Shown here: one piece after another, positions 31,464 to 43,027 of the stretch | Position numbering within the stretch: the stretch's first letter is position 1 | How the letters are laid out: every line of letters starts with the position of its first letter | NCBI RefSeq assembly: GCF_015645445.1 | Contig: NZ_JADOGI010000045.1 | Location: forward strand, 1-58,068 | Source: Nonomuraea cypriaca | Lineage (GTDB): Bacteria > Actinomycetota > Actinomycetes > Streptosporangiales > Streptosporangiaceae | DNA: 58,068 nt | Direction: 5' to 3' | Made by a program: the position numbers and the translations under genes | Notes under the pieces: generated by a model | Told to the model about the DNA's origin: nothing | The model's input: only the letters and a program-made list of their open reading frames with translations | Database searches by the model: none

Positions 31464-31548
31464 CAATCCCCCTGCTCGGAGCCGTTTCATCTCATTCATC
31501 GGGGCACTAGATGAAGGCCCGATAAATACCTGCAAGGGGGATTTTTCC

Positions 31549-33558
31549 ATGCAACCAGCGCGTGACGCGAAGGACCAGCAGCTCGACGAGCACCGCGTCC
31601 CCGTGGACGACCTGAACATGACCACGGACCAGGGCAGCAGGGTCGACGACACCGACAACGCGTTGCGGGCCGGCACCCGCGGGCCCACGCTCATGGAGGA
31701 CTTCCACTTCCGCGAGAAGATCACCCGCTTCGACCACGAACGCATCCCCGAGCGCGTGGTGCACGCCAGGGGCGCGGGCGCGTACGGGATCTTCGAGCTG
31801 TACGAGCCGCTCGGCGACGTGACCTCGGCCGCCTTCCTGAACGACACGTCGGTCAAGACGCCCACCTTCGTGCGCTTCTCGACCGTGGCGGGCTCGCGCG
31901 GCTCGGCGGACACCGTCAGGGACGTCCGGGGATTCGCCACGAAGTTCTACACCACGCAGGGCAACTTCGACATCGTCGCCAACAACTTCCCTGTCTTCTT
32001 CATCCAGGACGGCATCAAGTTCCCCGACTTCGTACACGCGGTCAAGCCGGAGCCGCACAACGAGATCCCGCAGGCGCAGTCGGCGCACGACACGTTCTGG
32101 GACTTCGTGCAGCTCCAGCCCGAGTCGCTGCACATGATCATGTGGCTGATGTCCGACCGGGCCATCCCGCGCAGCTTCCGGATGATGCAGGGGTTCGGGG
32201 TGCACACGTTCCGGCTGGTGAACGCCTCGGGGCAGGGCACGTTCGTCAAGTGGCACTGGCGGCCGGTGCTGGGGACGTACTCGCTGGTGTGGGACGAGGT
32301 GCTGCGCCTGCAGGGCAACGACCCCGACTACAACCGCCGCGACCTGTGGGAGACGATCGAGCGCGGCGCCTACCCCGAGTACGAGCTGTGCGTGCAACTC
32401 GTGCCGGAGTCGCGGGAGCACGACTTCGACTTCGACCTGCTGGACGCGACGAAGATCATCCCTGAGGAGCAGGTGCCGCTGCGGCCCATCGGCAAGATGA
32501 CCCTCAACCGCAACCCGCAGAACTTCTTCGCCGAGACCGAGCAGGTGGCCTTCCACACCGCCAACGTCGTGCCCGGCATCGACTTCACCAACGACCCGCT
32601 GCTCCAGGCCAGGAACTTCTCCTACCTCGACACGCAACTCCTGCGCCTGGCCGGGCCGAACTTTCCGCAGATCCCGATCAACCGGCCGGTCAACGAGGTG
32701 CGCAACGACCAGCGTGACGGCTTCCACCAGCACATGGTCCACGAGTCGCGCACCAGCTACGCCCCCAACTCCATCAGCGGCGGCTGCCCCGGGGCCGTGG
32801 AGGGCTACCGCCACTACCAGGAGAAGGTGGAAGGCACCAAGATCCGGATGCGCAGCCCCAGCTTCGAGGACCACTACAGCCAGTCCACGCTGATCTGGAA
32901 CAGCATGTCCGACTGGGAGAAGCAGCACATCGTGGCGGCGTTCCTGTTCGAGCTGGGGCACGTGGAGCGCAAGCACATCAAGGAGGGCGTCGTACGGCAT
33001 CTCGGCCAGATCCACCCGGACCTGGCCTCGCAGGTGGCCCAGGGCCTCGGCCTGCCCGCCCCGGCCATGGCCCAGGTCCACTCCGACACCTCGCCCGCGC
33101 TCAGCATGACCGGCCAGCCGCGCAGCGTCGCCACCCGCAAGATCGCCATCCTCATGGGTGACGGGACGGACGCCGCCGCGGTGACGGCCCTGCGCCGGGA
33201 ACTGGAGGCCCAGGGGGCGATCTGCGAGATCGTGGCCCCCGCCGAGGGGACCGTGGGCGGCGTCCCGGTGGACCGGCAGCTCAGCGCGGCCAACTCGGTC
33301 ATCTACGACGCCGTGGTAGCCGCGGACGGGGCGGCGCTGGCGCCGATGGGGCGGGCGCAGTTCTTCGTCAAGGAGGCGTTCAAGCACCAGAAGGCCATCG
33401 CGTCGGTGGGCTCCGGCCGGCGGCTCGTCGAGGCGGCGCAACTGCCCAATGACGTCGGGGTGCTGATCGGTGACGGCAACGACATCGCGAAGCGGTTCGC
33501 GGAGGCGGTGGCGGGGCACCGCTTCTACGAGCGCGACGTGTCCAGCGTCCCGGCGTGA
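31549..33558 (+). CDS. katE: Large-subunit monofunctional catalase (HPII type)
   Basis: This enzyme dismutates hydrogen peroxide to water and oxygen. The 669-residue protein is a clade 2 catalase: the catalytic His is in ERVVHARGAGAYG, the Asn is in ATKFYTTQGNFDIVANN, and the heme Tyr lies within the RNFSYLDTQLLRL region. After about residue 500 follows the extra flavodoxin/DJ-1-like domain typical of HPII (RKIAILMGDGTDAAAVTALR, then VVAADGAALAPMGRAQFFVK). The ATG lies 8 bases after AAGGGGG. The stop is repeated in tandem and followed by a strong terminator. Confidence 0.95.
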   Translation: MQPARDAKDQQLDEHRVPVDDLNMTTDQGSRVDDTDNALRAGTRGPTLMEDFHFREKITRFDHERIPERVVHARGAGAYGIFELYEPLGDVTSAAFLNDTSVKTPTFVRFSTVAGSRGSADTVRDVRGFATKFYTTQGNFDIVANNFPVFFIQDGIKFPDFVHAVKPEPHNEIPQAQSAHDTFWDFVQLQPESLHMIMWLMSDRAIPRSFRMMQGFGVHTFRLVNASGQGTFVKWHWRPVLGTYSLVWDEVLRLQGNDPDYNRRDLWETIERGAYPEYELCVQLVPESREHDFDFDLLDATKIIPEEQVPLRPIGKMTLNRNPQNFFAETEQVAFHTANVVPGIDFTNDPLLQARNFSYLDTQLLRLAGPNFPQIPINRPVNEVRNDQRDGFHQHMVHESRTSYAPNSISGGCPGAVEGYRHYQEKVEGTKIRMRSPSFEDHYSQSTLIWNSMSDWEKQHIVAAFLFELGHVERKHIKEGVVRHLGQIHPDLASQVAQGLGLPAPAMAQVHSDTSPALSMTGQPRSVATRKIAILMGDGTDAAAVTALRRELEAQGAICEIVAPAEGTVGGVPVDRQLSAANSVIYDAVVAADGAALAPMGRAQFFVKEAFKHQKAIASVGSGRRLVEAAQLPNDVGVLIGDGNDIAKRFAEAVAGHRFYERDVSSVPA

Positions 33559-33575
33559 CTCAGTGACTCAGTGAC
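33556..33575 (+). repeat. TGACTCAG repeat over the catalase stop codon
   Basis: TGACTCAG occurs twice and is followed by TGAC, starting at the catalase stop TGA (33556-33558). It is an 8-bp duplication that begins exactly at a stop codon. Confidence 0.7.
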
Positions 33576-33614
33576 GATCGGCCGTTTCCGCCGTCGGCGG
33601 AGGCGGCCGATCGT
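33574..33614 (+). terminator. Terminator after the catalase gene
   Basis: ACGATCGGCCG (33574-33584) pairs perfectly with CGGCCGATCGT (33604-33614), and an inner stem TCCGCC/GGCGGA extends the hairpin. It is followed by TTGT. Confidence 0.85.
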
Positions 33615-33680
33615 TGTGGCGGCGGCTCGGCCGGAGTGGAATACTTAGCGTGCCCATTCGAATACGAAGGGAAAGATTCC

Positions 33681-34278
33681 ATGGTCACCATGGTCGCAGA
33701 GAAGCACGACACGGAATCAACCTCCACGAGCGATCAGCGAACGCCGCAAACGGCTCGTGAGCTGTTCGATGCCCTACCCCCCCTCCCCGGCTTCCGGGCT
33801 GAGGCCATCGAAGGGAAACTTATTGTGAGTCCTCTGGGTAGCCCGGAACACGCCTGGATGGCCATGGACCTGAACAATGCCCTCATTTCGCTGACCGTGG
33901 AGCGAGGGTGGAAGGCAGCGGCCGGCGGCCTGAACATCTGCATCGAAGGGCCCCGAGACTCTCTCGCGCCCGACTACGTCCTGGCACCGCCAGACTGCCC
34001 GCGCTGGGGCAGGGGAGAACTGCTCTCCTCCGGCGTGGTCATGGTCGCCGAGGTGGTCTCACCCAGCAGCGTCCACACGGACCGCGAGGAGAAACGACGC
34101 CTCTACGCACTGGGCCGCGTCCCGGTCTACCTGCTGATCGATCCCCTCGCCGACGAGCCTGCCGTGACCGTGTTCAGCGAGATCAAGGATGACGCCTACC
34201 AGGTGACGACCACCACGCTCATCGGCACGCCGATCAAACTGCCGGCCCCCGTCGACTTCGAGCTGGACACCTCGATCT

Positions 34279-34289
<11 letters not shown>
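33681..34289 (+). CDS. Uma2 family (DUF820) putative endonuclease
   Basis: The 202-residue protein has the Uma2 PD-(D/E)xK-like fold: FRAEAIEGKLIVSPLGSPEH, then SLAPDYVLAPPDCP containing the conserved Asp, and VVMVAEVVSPSSVHTDREEK with the E-x-K active-site pair, followed by RRLYALGRVPVYLLIDPLA. Uma2 proteins are frequent and multi-copy in actinomycetes and cyanobacteria; nuclease activity is predicted, not generally shown. ATG 33681 follows AAGGGAAAG. Its last 11 bases overlap the 3' end of the convergent hrpA gene. Confidence 0.88.
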
Positions 34290-38148
<3,859 letters not shown>

Positions 38149-38225
38149 ACTGCTTTCAGGATATTTGAGCCCCGCGGGCCCCGGAGCCAACCGCCCATGC
38201 TGCCCGACCGCGCCGGTCGGCGCAT

Positions 38226-38346
38226 CCCAATATCGGCCCAACCGGGCCGCGGCCCTGGAGGCCCCACCAGGCGGCGGCCCCCGGCCCTACCCGGCGGCGG
38301 CCATCGGACCCACCGATATCGGCCCTTACCGGGCGGCGGCCAGGGC
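38226..38346. repeat. Degenerate repeats copied from the ppgK 3' end
   Basis: The true ppgK end (stop at 38326-38328) lies in GGCCCTTACCGGGCGGCGGC at about 38321. Related copies lie at about 38235 (GGCCCAACCGGGCCGCGGCC), 38262 (GGCCCCACCAGGCGGCGGCC) and 38283 (GGCCCTACCCGGCGGCGGCC). ATATCGGCCC precedes the first and last copies. The array extends toward the start of hrpA. Confidence 0.75.
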
Positions 38347-39048
38347 GGCGCCGATGATGCCGGCCTCGTTCTGGAGGGCGGCGGGCACCACGGGCGTGTC
38401 GACGTGCACGTACGGCAGGAACTTGCCTGCCTTCTTGCTCACGCCCCCGCCGATCACGATCAGCGACGGCGAGAACAGCATCTCCACGTGCCGCAGATAC
38501 TCCTCCACCCGCTCGGCCCACGCCTCCCAGCTCAGGTCGCGCTCCTCCCGCACCCGCGCCGACGCCCGGTACTCGGCGTCCTTCCCACGCAGCCGCAGGT
38601 GGCCCAGCTCGGTGTTGCGCACCAGCACACCGTCCGTGAACAGCGCGCTGCCGATCCCCGTGCCGAACGTCAGCACGAGCACGGTCCCGCGCTGCCCCAC
38701 TCCCCTGCCGAAGGTCAGCTCCGCCAGGCCGGCCGCGTCGGCGTCGTTGAGCACAGCGGCCCCGCCGAACAACGCGGCCGCGTCCACGCCGACCCACGAG
38801 TGGTGGACGTTGGCGGCCGACCGCACGACCCCGTCCACGACCACGCCGGGGAACGTGACGCCGACGGGACCGTTCCAGTCGAAATGCTTGACGACGGCCG
38901 CCACCACGTTCACCACCTCATGCGGCTTGGACGGGTGCGGCGTCGGGACGCGCAGCCGGTCGTCGAGCAGCTCGCCGGAGGAGGTGTCGACGGGCGCGCC
39001 CTTGATCCCGGAGCCTCCGATATCGATGCCCAGCACGTTCATGTTCAT
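38326..39048 (-). CDS. ppgK: Polyphosphate glucokinase
   Basis: PpgK is an actinobacterial ROK-family kinase that phosphorylates glucose using inorganic polyphosphate or ATP. The 240-residue protein starts with the phosphate loop VLGIDIGGSGIKGAPVD and has LNDADAAGLAELTFGRGVGQ, LTFGTGIGSALFTDG, and NTELGHLRLRGKDAEYRAS, the PpgK form of the glucose-binding ExGH region. Near the C-terminus are IVIGGGVSKKAGKFLPYV and VVPAALQNEAGIIGAAL. ATG 39048 and the in-frame ATG 39042 are both served by GGGGAGAAGG. Short GGGCCGATATT repeats lie on both sides of the gene. Confidence 0.94.
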   Translation of the reverse strand: MNMNVLGIDIGGSGIKGAPVDTSSGELLDDRLRVPTPHPSKPHEVVNVVAAVVKHFDWNGPVGVTFPGVVVDGVVRSAANVHHSWVGVDAAALFGGAAVLNDADAAGLAELTFGRGVGQRGTVLVLTFGTGIGSALFTDGVLVRNTELGHLRLRGKDAEYRASARVREERDLSWEAWAERVEEYLRHVEMLFSPSLIVIGGGVSKKAGKFLPYVHVDTPVVPAALQNEAGIIGAALAAAR

Positions 39049-39079
39049 CCTTCTCCCCTCTGTCACGCCGGGAAACTCT

Positions 39080-39105
39080 CGGGCCGATATTTCGGGCCGA
39101 TATTT
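39080..39105 (+). repeat. 13-bp direct repeat upstream of ppgK
   Basis: CGGGCCGATATTT occurs twice in tandem, followed by CGGGC. The 11-mer GGGCCGATATT also appears inverted beyond the 3' end of ppgK (38228-38238), so the gene is flanked by inverted copies about 0.85 kb apart. Confidence 0.7.
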
Positions 39106-39175
39106 CGGGCCCGGCTGAACCCGCTCACGACCCTTCGCGTATCTCGCGTCACAAGCGCTAACTAGGAGGCACCGG

Positions 39176-40309
39176 ATGCGGCCACGCATCATTACACTCT
39201 GCGCTGTTGCGGTCGTTCTGGGAGCGACTCTCACCACTCCCGCACACGCCACCACCAGGACTCGTTTCGACGTCATCAACCTTGTGTCGGACATCAAGGG
39301 CAAAGCCCCCGTGACCGACCCCAAGGTCGTCAACCCGTGGGGCCTGGCCATGGGCAAGACTCTGTGGGTCTCGAACACGGGCACCGGTACCGCCACCGTC
39401 TACTCCGGCACAGGCAAGAAGGAGAAGACCGAGGTGGCCATTCCGGGCGGAGCCCCGACGGGCCAGGTGTTCAACCCCGGCGAGGGCTTCACCGTGAAGG
39501 GCAAGCCCGCCACGTTCATCTTCTCCAGCCCGAGCGGCGCCATCAGCGGCTGGAACGCGGAGGCCGACCCGGCCAACGCGATCATCGCCGCCTTCTCCCG
39601 CGGCGCCGACTACAAGGGCCTCGAACTGGTGGAGACGGACGACGGCGCGTTCCTGCTCGCCGCCGACTTCGCCCGCGGGCGCATCCACGCCTTCGACGAG
39701 GACTTCAGCCGCATCCAGCTGGCCCGCTGGCAGTTCAGGGACCCGACGATTCCCTCGACGTACAAGGCGTACAACGTCGCGGTCGCCAACGGCAACGTGT
39801 GGGTCTCCTACGCCCTGCGCGACCAGTCCACCGGCAAGCCCGTGTTCGGCGCCGGCAAGGGCTTCGTGAGCCGGTTCTCCATGGACGGGCGCCTCACCGG
39901 CCGCATCTCCAGGACCGGGCTCAACGCCCCGTGGGGCCTGACCGCCGCGCCGAAGGGCTGGGGCCAGTACGCCGGCGCGCTGCTGGTCGGCAACTTCGGC
40001 GACGGCACCGTGCACGCGTACCAGCGGGGCCGCCACCTGGGCTCGCTGCGCAAGGCGGACGGCAAGCCGATCGTGCTGCCCGGCCTCTGGGACCTGCAGC
40101 CGGGCACCGCGGCCACCGGCGGGGAGAGCGCCCTGTGGTTCTCCGCAGGCATCGACGCCACCAAGCACGGCCTGATCGGCGTGATCGCCCCGAAGGGCAC
40201 GAAGGTGACCTCGGCGGCCCCGTCGAGTAGTCCATCTGGCAGCCCGTCGAGTCACCCTTCGGGCCACAACCAGTCCCCCCCCTCCCGGAGCCCGTACGGC
40301 GGGTACTGA
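39176..40309 (+). CDS. Secreted TIGR03118-family beta-propeller protein
   Basis: The 377-residue protein has a Sec signal peptide (RPRIITLCAVAVVLGATLTT, cleaved after an AHA-like site). The body has the TIGR03118 hallmarks: FDVINLVSDIKGKAPVTDPK, VVNPWGLAMGKTLWVSNTGT, AFDEDFSRIQLARW, GLNAPWGLTAAPKGWGQYAG, and LVGNFGDGTVHAY. These repeating blades suggest an NHL-like propeller. The function is unknown. The C-terminal 45 residues are Ser/Pro/Gly-rich, probably a cell-wall-spanning or flexible tail. A strong AGGAGG precedes the ATG. Confidence 0.88.
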   Translation: MRPRIITLCAVAVVLGATLTTPAHATTRTRFDVINLVSDIKGKAPVTDPKVVNPWGLAMGKTLWVSNTGTGTATVYSGTGKKEKTEVAIPGGAPTGQVFNPGEGFTVKGKPATFIFSSPSGAISGWNAEADPANAIIAAFSRGADYKGLELVETDDGAFLLAADFARGRIHAFDEDFSRIQLARWQFRDPTIPSTYKAYNVAVANGNVWVSYALRDQSTGKPVFGAGKGFVSRFSMDGRLTGRISRTGLNAPWGLTAAPKGWGQYAGALLVGNFGDGTVHAYQRGRHLGSLRKADGKPIVLPGLWDLQPGTAATGGESALWFSAGIDATKHGLIGVIAPKGTKVTSAAPSSSPSGSPSSHPSGHNQSPPSRSPYGGY

Positions 40310-40327
40310 CCGGGACTCTCTCGCCGT

Positions 40328-40379
40328 CGCCCCCGGCCTGGCGGGATCGCGCAGAGCTCGCCGGCGACGGCCGGGGGCG
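40328..40379. terminator. Long stem-loop between convergent genes
   Basis: CGCCCCCGGCC (40328-40338) pairs perfectly with GGCCGGGGGCG (40369-40379) around a 30-base loop. It is the first of two strong stems between convergent stops. Confidence 0.6.
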
Positions 40380-40392
40380 GCGGTCAACGAAC

Positions 40393-40428
40393 GTTTCCGG
40401 CGCGGCCGGCGCGAGCCGCGCCGGAAAC
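40393..40428. terminator. Bidirectional terminator, 12-bp perfect stem
   Basis: GTTTCCGGCGCG (40393-40404) pairs perfectly with CGCGCCGGAAAC (40417-40428). It lies 7 bases from the stop of the minus-strand HAD gene and also serves the plus-strand secreted-protein gene. Confidence 0.85.
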
Positions 40429-40434
40429 CACTTG

Positions 40435-41013
40435 CTACCCGAGTACGGCCGCCAGATCCCGATAGGCCCGGTAGTGGACGCCTGTCATGCCGAGCGCCCT
40501 GGCGGCCTCGACGTTCGGCAGCCGGTCGTCCACGAACAGGCAACGCTCCGGCGGCGCCCCCGCCCGCTCGGCGGCGATCTCGTAGATGCGCTGGTCCGGC
40601 TTGGCCACGCCGATCCTGGCGCTGCTGACCACGTCGTCGGCGAAGTACGTGAGCCCCAGCAGGTCCAGATGCTCCTCCAGGGTGTCCATGGCATTGGTCA
40701 CGATGATCAACGGAACGTGTTCCTGGACCCTGGCCAGCAGCGCCCTGACCTCCTCGTCCACCCAGAACCGCACGCGTACGAACTCCTCGACCGCCTGCCG
40801 CGCCCGTTCGTCCCCGCCCAGCGCGGCCACGATCGACTCCGCCCACTGCGCCTCGCTGACCTGTCCGAGCGTGGGCGGCGTGATGAGTTTCGGGTCGAAG
40901 GCCGTCTTCATCAGGGGCACGCCGTATCGGGCCTCGATGTCCGCCTGGGCGACGTGGTCGAAGTGGCGCAGGACGCCATCCAGATCTGTGAGAACCGCGG
41001 CAAAGGGGATCAC
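40435..41013 (-). CDS. HAD superfamily hydrolase
   Basis: This 192-residue HAD subfamily I enzyme starts at GTG 41013 with IPFAAVLTDLDGVLRHFDHV. The usual DxDxT motif is DLDGV here, which retains both Asp residues. Motif II is in PLIIVTNAMDTL, motif III in GVAKPDQRIYEIAAERAG, and motif IV in CLFVDDRLPNVEAARALGM. The C-terminal part matches the epoxide-hydrolase-like or haloacid-dehalogenase-type HADs, but the substrate is unknown. A longer frame to 41124 overlaps the divergent gene's start and is not conserved in style. Confidence 0.9.
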   Translation of the reverse strand: MIPFAAVLTDLDGVLRHFDHVAQADIEARYGVPLMKTAFDPKLITPPTLGQVSEAQWAESIVAALGGDERARQAVEEFVRVRFWVDEEVRALLARVQEHVPLIIVTNAMDTLEEHLDLLGLTYFADDVVSSARIGVAKPDQRIYEIAAERAGAPPERCLFVDDRLPNVEAARALGMTGVHYRAYRDLAAVLG

Positions 41014-41122
41014 AGCCCACCATTGTCGCAGCCACCACGATTTGCCGCACCGCTCCAGGGTGCTGAGCCGACCGGCGGCACTACCATCTCCGAGACAGGA
41101 TTCGGTATCGGAACGGTAGGGC

Positions 41123-41941
41123 ATGAACGATCACCGGCTGCCACGCGAGATGTGCCGGCTGTTCCCTGACGGCGGCAGGGGTCGCGTGCTGTCCGTGTCC
41201 CTGCCTGCGGGCGAGGTGGTCTGGCCCGATCCCGGATACACCCGGCAGGGCGAGGCGGCGCGGCCGGCGTTCTGGCTGAGCGACGAGCCGGTCACCGGCG
41301 AGGAGTGGGCGCGCCTGCGCTCGTCGCATCCGCGCAGTGGCCTGTGGCCGCTGCTGCTGGACGAGTCGGCCCAGCCGTGGGCGGTCGGGCAGGTCGTGCC
41401 TGACGATCCCCGCCAGATCGACCACTTCACCCCCGAGGGGTTCATGACCGAGGTGTGGCAGGAGTGGGTGTCGCAGATGCCGCCCGACGCGCTGGAGGAG
41501 CTGGAGCCGTTCGGCGCGATCTGCCCGGGGCCGGCCGCGCCCGGCGTGCTCAGGGCCGATCCCGGGGCGGTGGCCGACTGGTACGCCGGTGAGCTGGCGG
41601 CGGGCGGCATGCCGCTCGGCCTGGTCGCGGCCAACAGCGGCGCCGACGCGCTGGCGGTCATGGGCTGGCAGGGCGCGCTGCACCACAACGAGTGGATGGT
41701 GCCCATGGCGGCGGTGGTGCGCAGCTGGGAGGACCGGTTCGGGGCGCGGGTGGTGAGCGTCGGCTTCAACACGCTGGAACTGAGCGTCGCCGCGCCGCCG
41801 GTCGATCCCGAGCACGCGTTACACGTGGCGGCCGAGCACTGGACGTTCTGCCCGGACAACGTCGTCCAGGGTCCCGGCGACCTGCAGGGGTACGCCGAGC
41901 AGATCATCGGCGGCCATTCCTGGTCCTTCTGGTGGGACTAG
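41123..41941 (+). CDS. DUF4253 domain protein
   Basis: The 272-residue protein matches the actinobacterial DUF4253 layout. A variable N-terminal half (LSVSLPAGEVVWPDPGY, AFWLSDEPVTGEEWARLRS, then GLWPLLLDE) is followed by the domain proper with PLGLVAANSGADALAVMGWQ, VVRSWEDRFGARVVSVGFNTLELSVAAPPV and HVAAEHWTFCPDNV. The phrase SWEDRFGARVV and the late W-x-F-C-P-D are the clearest landmarks. The function is unknown. The gene is divergent from the HAD gene and convergent with the DUF574 methyltransferase. Confidence 0.85.
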   Translation: MNDHRLPREMCRLFPDGGRGRVLSVSLPAGEVVWPDPGYTRQGEAARPAFWLSDEPVTGEEWARLRSSHPRSGLWPLLLDESAQPWAVGQVVPDDPRQIDHFTPEGFMTEVWQEWVSQMPPDALEELEPFGAICPGPAAPGVLRADPGAVADWYAGELAAGGMPLGLVAANSGADALAVMGWQGALHHNEWMVPMAAVVRSWEDRFGARVVSVGFNTLELSVAAPPVDPEHALHVAAEHWTFCPDNVVQGPGDLQGYAEQIIGGHSWSFWWD

Positions 41942-42011
41942 CCGGCCGCCCGCGGGAACGGCCCGCTCGAGAGCCCGGCCTGAAGCAACGGCCGGACCCC
42001 CCGCAGCGGTT

Positions 42012-42845
42012 TCAAGGTATGTGCGCCACGGCGCCGTAGTTGCCGGACGCGCCCGGCTGATCGCGGCAGGCGATGTCGTGGCCATGGGGCCGCCATTCCG
42101 GAACCCACACCAGTCCCGGGTCCACCAGCACCAGACCTTCGAGCAACGCCTCGACCTCCTCTCTGGTACGTATCGCGTGGCCGGGCAGCGTCATCGCCAG
42201 CAGGTCGTGAATGGCGGGCAGCAGCTCCGGCGGAATGGAGTCGAACGTGGTCTGCAGCAGGGACAGGTAGCTCCCTTCCGGAACGGCCTGCCTGATGCGT
42301 TTGATCACGTAATGGAAATACTCGTCGTCGTTCACGCTGTGCGTCGACATCAGCAGCACGGCCACGGGCCGGTCCCAGTCCAGGAACGTCCGCACGACCC
42401 GGTCGTCGAGGAGGTCGTCGATCTCGCGTACGTCGCCCTCTACGACGCGTACGAGATCGTTGACCGGCTCGATGGTGGCTCGCGCGGCGGCCAGCACCAT
42501 CGGGTCGTTCTCCACGTAGACCACGCGGGCGGCCGGGGAACGCGTGGCCTCGCGGGCCGTGTCGTGCAACTGCCCGCCGGCCGGCAGGCCACTGGGCACG
42601 CCGCTCCCGACGATCAGGAACTGGTCCACGCCCGCGGCCGCCAGATGGCGTACCACACGGCCCACATAGTGCAGCACGGCCCGTGCGGCGGCCGTCGTGA
42701 CGGGTGCGGCCAGGTCATAGCGGCGCACCGCGTCTCTGTCCGCCACGAAGTTGTTCTTCCCACCCGCGGCGGCGTCGAGAATACGGGTGATCCTTGGTTG
42801 GGTCAGCTCCAGCTTCGCCAAATTTCGGATGGCACGCTGACGCAT
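42012..42845 (-). CDS. DUF574 SAM-dependent methyltransferase (Methyltransf_19)
   Basis: The 277-residue protein is a typical actinobacterial DUF574 member. Near the N-terminus are ITRILDAAAGGKNNFVADRD and the family's internal HYVGRVVRHLAAAGVDQFLI, then VGSGVPSGLP (motif I variant), ARVVYVENDPMVLAAARATI (acidic motif II holding SAM), and VAVLLMSTHSVNDDEYFHYV. The substrate is unknown; these genes often lie beside Scr1-type XRE/DUF5753 regulators, as here. It lies 183 bp downstream of the regulator on the same strand, with an inverted pair TCCCACG/CGTGGGA (42992-43021) between them. Confidence 0.9.
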   Translation of the reverse strand: MRQRAIRNLAKLELTQPRITRILDAAAGGKNNFVADRDAVRRYDLAAPVTTAAARAVLHYVGRVVRHLAAAGVDQFLIVGSGVPSGLPAGGQLHDTAREATRSPAARVVYVENDPMVLAAARATIEPVNDLVRVVEGDVREIDDLLDDRVVRTFLDWDRPVAVLLMSTHSVNDDEYFHYVIKRIRQAVPEGSYLSLLQTTFDSIPPELLPAIHDLLAMTLPGHAIRTREEVEALLEGLVLVDPGLVWVPEWRPHGHDIACRDQPGASGNYGAVAHIP

Positions 42846-42991
42846 TGAGTGTTGCCCCTTTCCCCTCGCCCACTATCTCGGGAAAAGCTGTCCTTTCGGA
42901 CCCCACTCGATGACCCGAACCATATGATCCTCGCTGGGCGGCAGAAGACAACACGAAAAGCCATCTGATTTCGATATATGTGGGTAACCAA

Positions 42992-43021
42992 TCCCACGCG
43001 TAACGATCATTCGCCGTGGGA
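42992..43021 (-). terminator. Possible stem-loop after the XRE regulator gene
   Basis: TCCCACG (42992-42998) and CGTGGGA (43015-43021) are perfect 7-base arms, 7 bases beyond the stop of the XRE/DUF5753 gene (minus strand). It could terminate or attenuate transcription into the DUF574 gene. Confidence 0.4.
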
Positions 43022-43027
43022 ACCGGA

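Noticed and set aside
21487..31499. Shared ATGAATGAGATGA at the phosphatase start and upstream of the HAD gene
   Set aside because: A short match within low-information codons. In the second case it lies upstream of the better HAD start, so it is most likely chance.
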